A program made the position numbers and the translations under genes. The notes beneath the pieces are model-generated. The model was not told where the DNA came from, did no database searches, and worked only from the letters and a program-made list of their open reading frames with translations. A stretch of DNA of 64,000 nt from Niastella vici (lineage in GTDB: Bacteria; Bacteroidota; Bacteroidia; Chitinophagales; Chitinophagaceae): contig NZ_LVYD01000124.1 of the NCBI RefSeq assembly GCF_002077945.1, forward strand, positions 310,001-374,000, written 5' to 3'. Shown piece by piece: positions 25,648 to 33,659 of this stretch. Position 1 is the stretch's first letter, and the number at the start of each line of letters is the position of its first letter.

Positions 25648-26520
25648 TCATAAGGTAAATATTTCGTTAGCTAAGTTAAGACTTTTAGCCAGCGCTGTTT
25701 TATTTAATCCATTCAAATTCTCATATTGTTCTAAATATGATATGAGCCATTCGGTATCTATGTTACCAACCAGGTCGTTATTGGCCATAGGACAGCCGCC
25801 AATGCCTTTTAAAGCGCTATCGAACCGCCGGCAGCCTGCCTGCCAGGCCGCTTCTATTTTAGCCAGCCGGTTGTGCGGGCTGCTATGCAAATGCACCCCG
25901 ATCTGGTGATTGGGTAGTTTACCGGTGACGTAACTGGTGATGTCGGCCACCTGTCCGGCATCTGCCAGCCCCACGGTATCGGCCAGCGAAATAATGGGCA
26001 CGCCCAGGTCGGCGATCCTGTTCACCCAGTCAAAAACGATCTCAGGTGACCAGGGGTCGCCATACGGATTGCCAAAGCCCATGGAGATATAGATCACCAG
26101 TTGCTTGCGGCTCTGTTCACAAATGCGTTGTATTTCGGCTACCCGTTGCAGGCTTTGCGCAATGGTGCTGTTGGTATTACGCAGCTGAAAGGTTTCACTT
26201 ACCGAAAAGGGAAAGCCCAGGTAACTGATCTCGTCAAAAACGGCAGCTTCCTCTGCCCCCCGTACATTGGCGATAATGGCCAGCAATTTCGTGGCCGTAT
26301 CAACCGGCATGCTTTTCAACCCTTTCAATACTTCTGCAGTATCGGCCAGTTGCGGAATGGCTTTGGCCGAAACAAAACTGCCAAAATCGAGGGTATGGAA
26401 CCCTACCTGTAAAAGAGCATGCAGGTATTCGATCTTTTTTTCAGTTGGAATAAAGACCGGCCAGCCCTGCATGGCATCGCGGGGGCATTCGACAAGTTGT
26501 ATAGGTTTATTTGTGCTCAA
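25648..26520 (-). CDS. Hydroxymethylglutaryl-CoA lyase
   Basis: 290 residues, HMGL-like TIM barrel. Landmarks: LVECPRDAMQGW at the N-terminus (R and D expected in catalysis and metal binding), SLADTVGLADAGQV, GVHLHSSPHNRL with the metal-binding His pair, and GIGGCPMANNDLVGN, the active-site Cys loop of HMG-CoA lyases. It would cleave HMG-CoA to acetoacetate and acetyl-CoA in leucine breakdown. PRDAMQ differs from the usual PRDGLQ, so a related acyl-CoA lyase remains possible. No leucine-degradation genes are adjacent. Confidence 0.85.
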   Translation of the reverse strand: MSTNKPIQLVECPRDAMQGWPVFIPTEKKIEYLHALLQVGFHTLDFGSFVSAKAIPQLADTAEVLKGLKSMPVDTATKLLAIIANVRGAEEAAVFDEISYLGFPFSVSETFQLRNTNSTIAQSLQRVAEIQRICEQSRKQLVIYISMGFGNPYGDPWSPEIVFDWVNRIADLGVPIISLADTVGLADAGQVADITSYVTGKLPNHQIGVHLHSSPHNRLAKIEAAWQAGCRRFDSALKGIGGCPMANNDLVGNIDTEWLISYLEQYENLNGLNKTALAKSLNLANEIFTL

Positions 26521-26542
26521 GAATTTATAATTTGAAGTTATA

Positions 26543-26670
26543 GGTTGCAGTCACCGTTTACCAGTTACCCGTTGCCAGGTACCCGACGGATCAGCATTCG
26601 GCGTTTCCGGGAAATGCAGTGAAAGCTGCATTAAAAATTTGGTAACCGGAACCTGGTAACTGGTAACAGT
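26543..26670. repeat. Heptamer fold-back element, TGGTAAC family (copy 1)
   Basis: Left arm GTTGCAG, TCACCGT, TTACCAG, TTACCCG, TTGCCAG, GTACCCG and right arm TGGTAAC, CGGAACC, TGGTAAC, TGGTAAC. The spacer of about 55 bases contains CAGCATTCGGCG and an internal TGCAGTGAAAGCTGCA hairpin. It fills the gap between rlmB and the HMG-CoA lyase gene. Confidence 0.75.
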
Positions 26671-26674
26671 TCCT

Positions 26675-27451
26675 TTATACCCCATTGTTCATTCTATTCT
26701 TCATTGCTTCATACAAAACGATTCCCGTTGCTACCGATACGTTGAACGATTCAAAATTACCTGCCATGGGTATCTTTATTTTTTCATCGCATATTTTCAT
26801 CAGCGCCGGAAACACACCATTCTCTTCATTGCCCATCACTATACAACAGGGTTCTGAATAATCCACTTCGTACAGGAACTTATCGGCGGTCATTTCGGTG
26901 GCAAATACTTTTATCCCGTTCAGGTGCAGGGTATCCACCGCTTTCATCAGGCTGTTCACCCGGCAGATATTGATCTTTTCCAGGGCGCCGGCCGATGATT
27001 TCATGGCCTCTTCGTTCAGGGCCCCCACTCCTTTGTCGGGTATAATAATGGCCTGCGCCCCGCAACACACCGCACTGCGGGCGATAGCCCCGATGTTGCG
27101 TACATCAGTTATACCATCGAGTATCACAAACAACGGCGTTTCACCATTACCCAGCACATGATCAATAACCTGTTGCAGGTCCATATATTGAACGAGTGCG
27201 GCAATGGCAATACAACCCTGGTGATTGGCTTTGGTAAAAGATTGCAGTTTTTCGGGCGGAACCTGTTGAATAGGGATATTATTTTCCCGGGCCAGTTGCC
27301 GGATGGTGCCAATGGCATCACCGCTCACATTGCGCTGAAAGAATATTTTATCAATGGGCCGGCCCGATTCAATGGCCTCAATAATAGGTTGCCGGCCAAT
27401 GATCAGCGACGCTTTATTAATACCGGGTCTTTTCTTATGAAATCCGTCCAT
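26675..27451 (-). CDS. rlmB: 23S rRNA 2'-O-methyltransferase of the RlmB/TrmH family
   Basis: 258 residues: an N-terminal substrate-binding domain (IIGRQPIIEAIESGRPIDKIFF) and a SpoU/TrmH knot methyltransferase domain with ILDGITDVRNIGAIARSA, IVMGNEENGVFP and IPMAGNFESFNVSVATGI, the three family motifs. It should methylate a ribose in 23S rRNA (G2251 for RlmB itself) using S-adenosylmethionine. It overlaps the NUDIX gene by 17 bases, so the two are translationally coupled; metK, which makes the cofactor, lies one gene further upstream. Confidence 0.9.
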   Translation of the reverse strand: MDGFHKKRPGINKASLIIGRQPIIEAIESGRPIDKIFFQRNVSGDAIGTIRQLARENNIPIQQVPPEKLQSFTKANHQGCIAIAALVQYMDLQQVIDHVLGNGETPLFVILDGITDVRNIGAIARSAVCCGAQAIIIPDKGVGALNEEAMKSSAGALEKINICRVNSLMKAVDTLHLNGIKVFATEMTADKFLYEVDYSEPCCIVMGNEENGVFPALMKICDEKIKIPMAGNFESFNVSVATGIVLYEAMKNRMNNGV

Positions 27452-27995
27452 CTGCCAACATAAGTTTTACTTTTAAAATTGCTGCCACCGACATCGAATC
27501 AGTGATCTCGCCCCGCTCTACCATTTGGTATGCTTCTTCAAAGGGCAGCTTTTTTACCTGCAATTGTTCCGTTTCTTCGGGACTGGGCGTATGCTGACTC
27601 AGTTCGCGGGCCAGGTAAATAACCGCATATTCGTCGGAGACGGAATTGCTCAGGTACATCTCCACTATTTTCGTCCATGCTGAGGCTACCAGTCCGGTTT
27701 CTTCCAACAGCTCGCGTTTGGCCGATTCTACGGGGTCAACGCCAAAAGCGCCGCCGCCTTCGGGTATCTCCCAGCTGTATTGATTAAGGGGAAAACGATA
27801 CTGACCAACCAGGTAGGTATTCAACGTTGAATCCAATACAAGCGCGCCTACGGCAATAGATTGATAATGCACCTTGCCATAAATGCCTTTGCCGCCCGAG
27901 GGATTAATAACATCAAACTCCGTGATCTTTATCCAGGGATTTTCGTAGATCTCCTTTTCTACTAATATCTTCCAGGGATTGTCTTGTTCGTTCAT
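27435..27995 (-). CDS. NUDIX hydrolase (ADP-ribose pyrophosphatase-like)
   Basis: 186 residues. The core reads WEIPEGGGAFGVDP then AKRELLEETGL. The REUXEEXGU half of the Nudix box is intact, while the first half (GX5EX7) has Val where Glu is expected. The N-terminal beta-domain (KILVEKEIYENPWIKITEF) matches ADP-ribose/GDP-mannose hydrolases that act as dimers. The metal site may therefore use the remaining glutamates. It overlaps rlmB by 17 bases and is separated from metK by tandem hairpins. Confidence 0.85.
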   Translation of the reverse strand: MNEQDNPWKILVEKEIYENPWIKITEFDVINPSGGKGIYGKVHYQSIAVGALVLDSTLNTYLVGQYRFPLNQYSWEIPEGGGAFGVDPVESAKRELLEETGLVASAWTKIVEMYLSNSVSDEYAVIYLARELSQHTPSPEETEQLQVKKLPFEEAYQMVERGEITDSMSVAAILKVKLMLADGRIS

Positions 27996-28005
27996 TTGTC
28001 GAAAA

Positions 28006-28028
28006 TAAAAAATCCCGCCAAAGCGGGA
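28006..28028 (-). terminator. Rho-independent terminator downstream of metK
   Basis: On the minus strand TCCCGC and GCGGGA pair around a short loop and are followed by a run of T (28006-28012 as A on the plus strand). It is the second of two tandem hairpins. Confidence 0.75.
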
Positions 28029-28042
28029 TAATGTTATTTTGG

Positions 28043-28064
28043 TCCCGATAGCCAGCTATCGGGA
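28043..28064 (-). terminator. Strong hairpin directly after metK
   Basis: A 10-bp perfect inverted repeat (TCCCGATAGC / GCTATCGGGA) with a 2-base centre, 10 bases past the metK stop. There is no T-run of its own; it probably works with the next hairpin. Confidence 0.6.
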
Positions 28065-28073
28065 AGAAATCTC

Positions 28074-29327
28074 TTATCTGATTCCAAACGCCTGCTTGAT
28101 CTTTCTCACATAATCCAGTTTCTCCCAGGTAAACAGCTCTACTTTCTTCTTAACGGTTTTACCATCAGGAGCAGTGAATGTTTTTTCTACTACTTCAGGT
28201 TGACGGCCCATGTGTCCGTAAGCAGCTGTTTCGCTGTAAATAGGATTACGCAGTTTCAGGCGTTGTTCAATAAAGTAAGGACGCATATCGAAGATCTGAG
28301 CAACGCGTTTGGCTATTTCGCCATCGGTAAGCTCCACTTTGGCAGTACCATACGTGTTGATGTACAATCCCATTGGCTGGGCAACACCAATTGCATAGGA
28401 AACCTGTACCAGTACTTCATCGCACAAACCGGCAGCAACCAGGTTTTTGGCAATGTGACGGGTAGCGTAGGCAGCAGAACGGTCAACTTTTGAAGGATCT
28501 TTTCCGCTGAAAGCACCACCACCGTGAGCGCCTTTACCACCATAAGTATCTACGATGATCTTACGGCCGGTTAAACCTGTATCACCATGCGGACCGCCGA
28601 TCACGAATTTACCGGTTGGGTTTACGTGATATTTGATCTTGTCGTTGAACAGGTGGGCATATTTTTTATATTTTGACTTAACACGGGGGATCAGGATGTT
28701 AACAACATCTTCCTTGATCTTTTTCGCCATTTTGGCTTCAGTGTCAAAATCATCGTGCTGGGTGCTCACTACGATAGCATCAATACGAACGGGTTTGTTG
28801 TTATCGTCGTACTCCAACGTAACCTGGCTCTTTGCATCAGGACGCAGGTACTCGATCTTTTTGCCTTCGCGACGCAGTGCAGCCAGTTCAATCAATAATT
28901 TATGTGCAATGTCCAATGCCAAGGGCATATAATCTTCAGTTTCGTTGGTAGCGTAACCAAACATCATACCCTGGTCACCAGCGCCCTGTTCTTCTTTTTT
29001 TGTTCTGTCGACACCCTGGTTGATGTCTGAAGATTGTTCGTGAATGGCCGACAACACCCCGCAAGAGCTGGCTTCGAACATATACTCAGATTTGGTATAA
29101 CCAATTTTGCGGATCACTTCACGGGCTATTTCCTGTACATCAAGATATGCCTTTGACTTTACTTCTCCAGCCAGCACTACCTGACCGGTGGTAACCAGCG
29201 TTTCGCAGGCTACTTTCGATTGGGCGTCAAATGCCAGGAAGTTATCAATCAGGGCATCAGATATCTGGTCAGCTATTTTATCAGGATGACCTTCCGAAAC
29301 ACTCTCAGAAGTAAATAAGTAAGGCAT
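28074..29327 (-). CDS. metK: S-adenosylmethionine synthetase
   Basis: 417 residues, cytosolic. It makes SAM from methionine and ATP. Family motifs: [20 protein letters not shown] (ATP/Mg), [33 protein letters not shown] and [18 protein letters not shown] (P-loop and K+ site). Length is slightly above the E. coli enzyme because of an insertion near residue 165, common in Bacteroidota. No SAM riboswitch was recognised upstream; the 190-base gap holds an octamer fold-back element. Confidence 0.97.
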   Translation of the reverse strand: MPYLFTSESVSEGHPDKIADQISDALIDNFLAFDAQSKVACETLVTTGQVVLAGEVKSKAYLDVQEIAREVIRKIGYTKSEYMFEASSCGVLSAIHEQSSDINQGVDRTKKEEQGAGDQGMMFGYATNETEDYMPLALDIAHKLLIELAALRREGKKIEYLRPDAKSQVTLEYDDNNKPVRIDAIVVSTQHDDFDTEAKMAKKIKEDVVNILIPRVKSKYKKYAHLFNDKIKYHVNPTGKFVIGGPHGDTGLTGRKIIVDTYGGKGAHGGGAFSGKDPSKVDRSAAYATRHIAKNLVAAGLCDEVLVQVSYAIGVAQPMGLYINTYGTAKVELTDGEIAKRVAQIFDMRPYFIEQRLKLRNPIYSETAAYGHMGRQPEVVEKTFTAPDGKTVKKKVELFTWEKLDYVRKIKQAFGIR

Positions 29328-29378
29328 ACTACTTTTTGTTTGAGGAATTGAATTAGTAAATAATGGGTAAATATATAA

Positions 29379-29474
29379 GATTTCTGATTTCGGGATTTAG
29401 CGATTTGGAGATTTCTTTTGAGTTTGCATAATGAACAAATCTCAAAATCCCGAAATTCCAAAATCAGAAATTGC
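29379..29474. repeat. Octamer fold-back element (GATTTnnn words)
   Basis: Left arm GATTTCT, GATTTCGG, GATTTAGC, GATTTGGA, GATTTCTT and right arm AAATCTCA, AAATCCCG, AAATTCCA, AAATCAGA. The arms are nearly complementary over about 38 bases around a 20-base spacer. It lies upstream of metK and downstream of the GT5-like gene. The same words recur at 63328-63388. Confidence 0.75.
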
Positions 29475-29517
29475 TGTTCAAAAGGACTGGCCCTTAAACA
29501 TAGACATTACAATCTTA

Positions 29518-30330
29518 TTATTTGGTTAGATCGTGATAGAGCTGCAGGTAATCAGTAAGATCCGACTCGGCGTTGTAAGTGAGCACTTTTTTGCCTTTTA
29601 CTTTTCCGAATTCCTCTACCAGCTTTTTATCAACCTTATCGGCGCCAAAAGTAATGGCATCGGCATAAGTAGCCCCACCCCGCATCATGGCAGTGGTAGT
29701 GCCTTCCTTAAAAGGCTCCAGGTCTTTTTCTTTAACAAAAGAGCTGATAGAAGCTATTTTCAGAAAATCATCGCCCAGCTTTTCTTTCACCGTGTTATTG
29801 CCAATGGTGTAAATAACCTTGCTGTGCGAGAACACCGGTTCTTTTTTGTAGGCCGTTTTTTGATAAAGCGGGATCAGGCCGGTCATCCAGCCGCTGCAAT
29901 GAATGATATCTGGCGGCCAGCCGAATTTCTTAACCGTTTCCAGGGCGCCTTTACAGAAGAATACGGTACGCAGGTCATTGTCATCGAACCATTTTTCGCC
30001 TTCATCGTGGAAAATGAACTTGCGTTTGAACAGGTCTTCATTATCCAGAAAGTAAACCTGCAACCGCGCATTGGGTAAAGAGGCTACTTTAATTTGTAAG
30101 GGATAATCATCATTACCTACCGAAACATTAATGCCCGACAAACGAACCACTTCATGCAGGCGATGACGTCTCTCGTTGATGACCCCAAACCGGGGCATAA
30201 TACAACGCACTTCAAAGCCATTTTCATTTGCCTTTATTGCCAACCGGTTAACCGTTTCGGAGAATTCCGTTAATTCCAGGTAGGGGGACATTTCGTTAGC
30301 AATAAATAAAATTCTTTTCTTTGTCAGCAT
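29518..30330 (-). CDS. Glycogen/starch synthase N-domain (GT5-like) protein, short form
   Basis: 270 residues, covering only the N-terminal Rossmann half of GT5 glycogen synthases (ILFIANEMSPYLELTEFSETVNRLA ... KFGWPPDIIHCSGWMTGLIPLY). The C-terminal GT-B domain with its ADP-glucose site is absent, and the KxGGL motif expected after the start reads LELTEF. Catalysis as a glycogen synthase is therefore unlikely. In Bacteroidota this short form is repeatedly found next to panC, as here (divergent, 239-base gap), suggesting a role tied to pantothenate/CoA metabolism or a regulatory role. Confidence 0.82.
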   Translation of the reverse strand: MLTKKRILFIANEMSPYLELTEFSETVNRLAIKANENGFEVRCIMPRFGVINERRHRLHEVVRLSGINVSVGNDDYPLQIKVASLPNARLQVYFLDNEDLFKRKFIFHDEGEKWFDDNDLRTVFFCKGALETVKKFGWPPDIIHCSGWMTGLIPLYQKTAYKKEPVFSHSKVIYTIGNNTVKEKLGDDFLKIASISSFVKEKDLEPFKEGTTTAMMRGGATYADAITFGADKVDKKLVEEFGKVKGKKVLTYNAESDLTDYLQLYHDLTK

Positions 30331-30372
30331 TATAGATAATAGTTGATGAGCTAACTTTTAAAAATCAGGGTG

Positions 30373-30380
30373 CAAAGTTA
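30373..30380 (-). promoter_or_regulatory. -7 box TAACTTTG for the GT5-like gene
   Basis: CAAAGTTA on the plus strand is a perfect minus-strand TAnnTTTG, placing the transcript start about 35 bases before the ATG at 30330. A -33 box is not clear. The rest of the divergent gap (30381-30569) holds a CCGGGCTCTC / GGGAGCCCCGG inverted repeat around 30434-30464. Confidence 0.45.
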
Positions 30381-30569
30381 AGGTTTTTTTATTAGTTGTA
30401 AGTCCTGGTCCCTACAAAGTCGGGATTCCGGGCTCTCAATTCAATGTTTTGGGAGCCCCGGGAACTAACCGGGGCAGGCTGGTATGGAATCCTTACTGCC
30501 GAAGAAATAAGAGGCCATTCACCCATAGAAACAATAATAGCGCATCTTTAAAACTTAAAATTTCGTTAA

Positions 30570-31424
30570 ATGATCATTTTCAAATATGCCGACCAGCTTG
30601 CCCGGTATATTCAACAACAAAAGGCCGCCCAAAAACAAATAGGTTTTGTACCTACCATGGGCGCCCTGCACAACGGACATATTGCCCTTATTGACCGGTC
30701 GAAACAGGACACAGCCGTAACGGTTTGCAGCATATTTGTAAACCCCACCCAGTTCAATAACGCCACCGATTACCAGTTATACCCTAATACCATTGAACCG
30801 GATATTATGAAGCTGGAAGCCGCCGGCTGCGATGCGCTGTTCCTGCCTTCCATAGCCGAAATGTACCCCCAGGGCACTGCCGGCCTCGAACACTACGACC
30901 TCGGTTATCTGGAAACCCTGCTCGAAGGAAAATTCCGCCCCGGCCATTTTCAGGGCGTTTGCCAGGTGATGTTCCGGCTGCTTACCATGGTGCAGCCGCA
31001 TAAGTTGTTCATGGGACAAAAAGATTACCAGCAATGTATGGTGGTAAGCCGGTTGCTGCAATTGATGCAATCTGCCACCGAACTCATCACCTGCCCCACC
31101 CTGCGCGAACCCGACGGACTGGCCATGAGCAGCCGCAACATGCGTTTATCGCTCCACGACAGGCAAATAGCCACCACCATCTATAAATGCCTTACAACCA
31201 TAAAACAGGAATGCAACAAGGGCATAACCTGGCCGGTTATTAAAGAAAAAGCTGAGCAGCTACTGACCGGGGCCGGTTTTATTATTGATTATGTGGAACT
31301 GGCCGATGCCACTACCCTGCAACCCGCCCATGCTACCATGGCCACCATTTACCAGGGCCCCCGGGTGGCTTTAATAGCCGCCTTTTTACACGAGGTTCGG
31401 TTAATTGATAATATACTGGTTTAA
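30570..31424 (+). CDS. panC: Pantoate-beta-alanine ligase
   Basis: 284 residues. It joins pantoate and beta-alanine with ATP to form pantothenate. Visible: FVPTMGALHNGHIALI with the HxGH ATP-binding motif, NPTQFN, FRPGHFQGVCQVMFRL, MGQKDYQQCMVVSRL and MSSRNMRL. Length is normal. It is followed by panD (119-base gap), which supplies beta-alanine, so the two form a pathway cluster. Confidence 0.97.
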   Translation: MIIFKYADQLARYIQQQKAAQKQIGFVPTMGALHNGHIALIDRSKQDTAVTVCSIFVNPTQFNNATDYQLYPNTIEPDIMKLEAAGCDALFLPSIAEMYPQGTAGLEHYDLGYLETLLEGKFRPGHFQGVCQVMFRLLTMVQPHKLFMGQKDYQQCMVVSRLLQLMQSATELITCPTLREPDGLAMSSRNMRLSLHDRQIATTIYKCLTTIKQECNKGITWPVIKEKAEQLLTGAGFIIDYVELADATTLQPAHATMATIYQGPRVALIAAFLHEVRLIDNILV

Positions 31425-31543
31425 ACCTGCCCGGCTGCCCCGCGTTTGGGCGGGTGTAATGGGCTAAATTGGGCAGCCATCAAAAAATCAATTAAATACC
31501 TAACTTGCGCCCGTTTTATAATCCCGAATAACAAAAACAAGAC

Positions 31544-31888
31544 ATGGAGATAGAAATACTGAAATCCAAAATCCACCGCGTAACCATCACGGAAGCCAAC
31601 CTGAATTATGTGGGTAGTTTAACGCTCGATGAAGACCTGATGGAAGCCGCCAACATGATCGAATACGAAAAAGTGCAGATCGTGAATGTAAATAACGGTA
31701 CCCGTATTGAAACCTATCTCATAAAAGGCAAACGCGGCTCAGGCGTTTGTTGTTTGAATGGCCCCGCAGCCCGCCAGGGCGCCGTAGGCGATATTGTGAT
31801 CGTTATTTCTTACGCTACCATGGATTTTGAAAAAGCAAAATCTTTCAAACCCTCCGTAGTGTTTCCTCAAACGGGAAATAAATTGTAA
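31544..31888 (+). CDS. panD: Aspartate 1-decarboxylase
   Basis: 114 residues, the normal size of the pro-enzyme. It makes beta-alanine from aspartate. The self-cleavage site is in [13 protein letters not shown]: the chain is cut between Gly and Ser, and Ser becomes the pyruvoyl group. [17 protein letters not shown] is the conserved loop binding substrate. It should share a transcript with panC. Confidence 0.96.
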   Translation: MEIEILKSKIHRVTITEANLNYVGSLTLDEDLMEAANMIEYEKVQIVNVNNGTRIETYLIKGKRGSGVCCLNGPAARQGAVGDIVIVISYATMDFEKAKSFKPSVVFPQTGNKL

Positions 31889-31967
31889 CTAAGAGAAATT
31901 ACCCCCAATAAACCGGGGCAGGCGGAACTTATGTTAATAAGACCTTATATTGACAGCATAATTTGAA

Positions 31968-32018
31968 AGTTGTCAACTTGTTAACCCGTAAAGCTGTTAA
32001 CTTGTTAACGGGTTAACT
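31968..32018. repeat. Octamer array with inverted repeat (AACTTGTT words)
   Basis: Words AACTTGTT, AACCCGTA, AAGCTGTT, AACTTGTT, AACGGGTT follow every 8 bases. Within it GTTAACCCG (31980-31988) and CGGGTTAAC (32009-32017) form a perfect 9-bp inverted repeat abutting the -7 box of the next gene. It may be an operator or a small relative of the fold-back elements. Confidence 0.6.
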
Positions 32019-32026
32019 TAAATTTG
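32019..32026 (+). promoter_or_regulatory. -7 box TAAATTTG before the flippase-like gene
   Basis: A perfect TAnnTTTG match 26 bases before the ATG at 32052. The preceding octamer array occupies the -33 region, so a protein bound there would block transcription. Confidence 0.55.
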
Positions 32027-32051
32027 CAATACAACATAATAAGCCCTCCAT

Positions 32052-33074
32052 ATGAATAAAAAACTCCTGAGCATATTACAGTACATCCTGTTTCTGGGGC
32101 TCAGTGTTTTTTTGGTATGGTGGTCGGTACGGGGTATTAATGATGAGGGCTGGAAAAAGATCAAAGAAGCTTTTCGCAACGCGAATTACCTGCTCATTAT
32201 TCCGGTAATGATCACGTTGTTGCTCAGCCATTTGAGCCGGGCCATGCGGTGGAAGATCTTAATGGAGCCGCTTGGTTATAAACCCCGCCTTTTTAATACG
32301 TATATGGCCGTGCTCATCGGTTACATGGCTAACCTGGCCGTTCCCCGCCTTGGCGAAGTATTGAAATGCACCATACTGGCCCGTTATGAAAAGGTTCCTG
32401 CCGATAAGCTCGTAGGCACCATTGTTGCCGAACGCGCGTTTGATGTGCTTTGTCTTGTACTGGTTATTATTATCACTATACTTACCCAGGCCGATGTAAT
32501 AGGCGGCTACGTCAACGAAGCATTAAACACCATCGTAAATTCAAAGACCAGCTCGCTGTCTGTTTCCAAAATAATCATCCTGCTGGCCATTTTGTTACTG
32601 GGTGTGGGAGCCGTAATTGTCGTTTTTAAAAAGTTCACGCATATCCGGTTCATTCAAAAGATAAAGACCATTTTTGAAGGCATATGGCATGGCATTATCA
32701 GCGTGCGTTACTTAAAGAACAAAGGCTGGTTCGTATTTCATACCATTTTTATTTGGTCAATGTACCTGCTGAGCGTGCAGATCGGCTTTTGGGCCATGAA
32801 AGAAACTGCGGGTTATGGCATACCCCATGCTTTATCAGTTTTAACGATGGGCAGCCTGGCGATGATTGTGCCGGTACCGGGCGCCGGTATTGGTATTTAT
32901 GCGCTGGCTGTTAAAAATACCATGCATGCCTATGGGCTTGAAGAAACAATTGGTTTAGCCTTTGGTAACCTTATGTGGTCAGTGCAATTCTTCTTTGCCC
33001 TGCTCAGCGGTTCCATTGCCCTGAGCTTATTACCTTATTTCAATAAAAGAATTTCTGTTAATGAGAAAAGCTGA
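32052..33074 (+). CDS. Flippase-like membrane protein (UPF0104 / LPG synthase TM domain)
   Basis: 340 residues with about eight hydrophobic segments. Family features: SHLSRAMRWKILMEPLGY, YMANLAVPRLGEVLKCTIL and the late MIVPVPGAGIGIYALAV. These match the membrane half of lysylphosphatidylglycerol synthases and YbhN-type proteins, which move lipids or lipid-linked sugars across the inner membrane. The aminoacyl-transferase domain is absent. It overlaps the heptose-phosphate adenylyltransferase gene by 14 bases, so a role in lipopolysaccharide or glycolipid supply is a fair inference. Confidence 0.88.
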   Translation: MNKKLLSILQYILFLGLSVFLVWWSVRGINDEGWKKIKEAFRNANYLLIIPVMITLLLSHLSRAMRWKILMEPLGYKPRLFNTYMAVLIGYMANLAVPRLGEVLKCTILARYEKVPADKLVGTIVAERAFDVLCLVLVIIITILTQADVIGGYVNEALNTIVNSKTSSLSVSKIIILLAILLLGVGAVIVVFKKFTHIRFIQKIKTIFEGIWHGIISVRYLKNKGWFVFHTIFIWSMYLLSVQIGFWAMKETAGYGIPHALSVLTMGSLAMIVPVPGAGIGIYALAVKNTMHAYGLEETIGLAFGNLMWSVQFFFALLSGSIALSLLPYFNKRISVNEKS

Positions 33075-33549
33075 TATCATCCCTGCAAGAATATGTACCT
33101 TAAATGAAGCAGTGCACCGGATCAATCAATGGCGAATAACCGGTAAAACGGTGTCGTTCACCAATGGGGTTTTTGATATTCTGCACCGCGGTCATATATT
33201 TTCATTGTCCCAAACTGCAGCCGAAGCCGATTACCTGGTAGTGGGTTTAAACTCCGACGCCAGCACCAAACGGTTAAAAGGCGATAGCCGCCCGGTGAAC
33301 GATGAACAATCACGGGCACTGGTACTGGCTTCCCTGCTTATGGTTGATATGGTCGTGATCTTTGAAGAAGACACGCCGTTAAATCTGATCACAACACTGC
33401 AACCCGATGTGCTGGTAAAAGGGGGCGATTATACGCTGGAACAAATTGTTGGCGCCAAAGAAGTGATGGCGGCGGGGGGAAAAGTTATTATCAATCCTAT
33501 TGTGGAAGGGTTTTCGACTACGGGGATCATTGGGAAAATGAAATCGTGA
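33061..33549 (+). CDS. rfaE2: D-glycero-beta-D-manno-heptose 1-phosphate adenylyltransferase
   Basis: 162 residues, a stand-alone nucleotidyltransferase equal to the C-terminal half of HldE. FTNGVFDILHRGHI carries the HxGH ATP-binding motif, followed by VGLNSDASTKRLKGDSRPVN and VLVKGGDYTLEQIVGA. It makes ADP-heptose for LPS core. The kinase half (RfaE1) is not in the window. The start overlaps the flippase-like gene by 14 bases, giving translational coupling. Confidence 0.92.
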   Translation: MRKADIIPARICTLNEAVHRINQWRITGKTVSFTNGVFDILHRGHIFSLSQTAAEADYLVVGLNSDASTKRLKGDSRPVNDEQSRALVLASLLMVDMVVIFEEDTPLNLITTLQPDVLVKGGDYTLEQIVGAKEVMAAGGKVIINPIVEGFSTTGIIGKMKS

Positions 33550-33592
33550 ATCAGCAGTCGGCAAAATCAAAAAAAATCAGGCCTTAAAGTAA

Positions 33593-33625
33593 AAAGCCCC
33601 GGTCATTCCAGGGCTTTCTTAATTT
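33593..33625. terminator. Bidirectional terminator between rfaE2 and the DUF4294 gene
   Basis: AAAGCCC and GGGCTTT pair around an 11-base loop. T-rich sequence follows on both strands, so it serves the two convergent transcripts. Confidence 0.75.
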
Positions 33626-33635
33626 CTTTTACTAC

Positions 33636-33658
33636 TCCCCCTTTAGGGGGCTGGGGGC
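33636..33658. repeat. CCCCCTTTAGGGGG dispersed repeat, copy 1
   Basis: The core CCCCCTTTAGGGGGCTGGGG is shared with 56186-56209. In both places it abuts the stop codon of a minus-strand gene. The G5/C5 arms around TTTA form a compact hairpin. Confidence 0.65.
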
Positions 33659-33659
33659 A

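Noticed and set aside
29328-29517. SAM riboswitch upstream of metK
   Set aside because: No SAM-I, SAM-II or SAM-III core could be traced. The region is explained by the octamer fold-back element.
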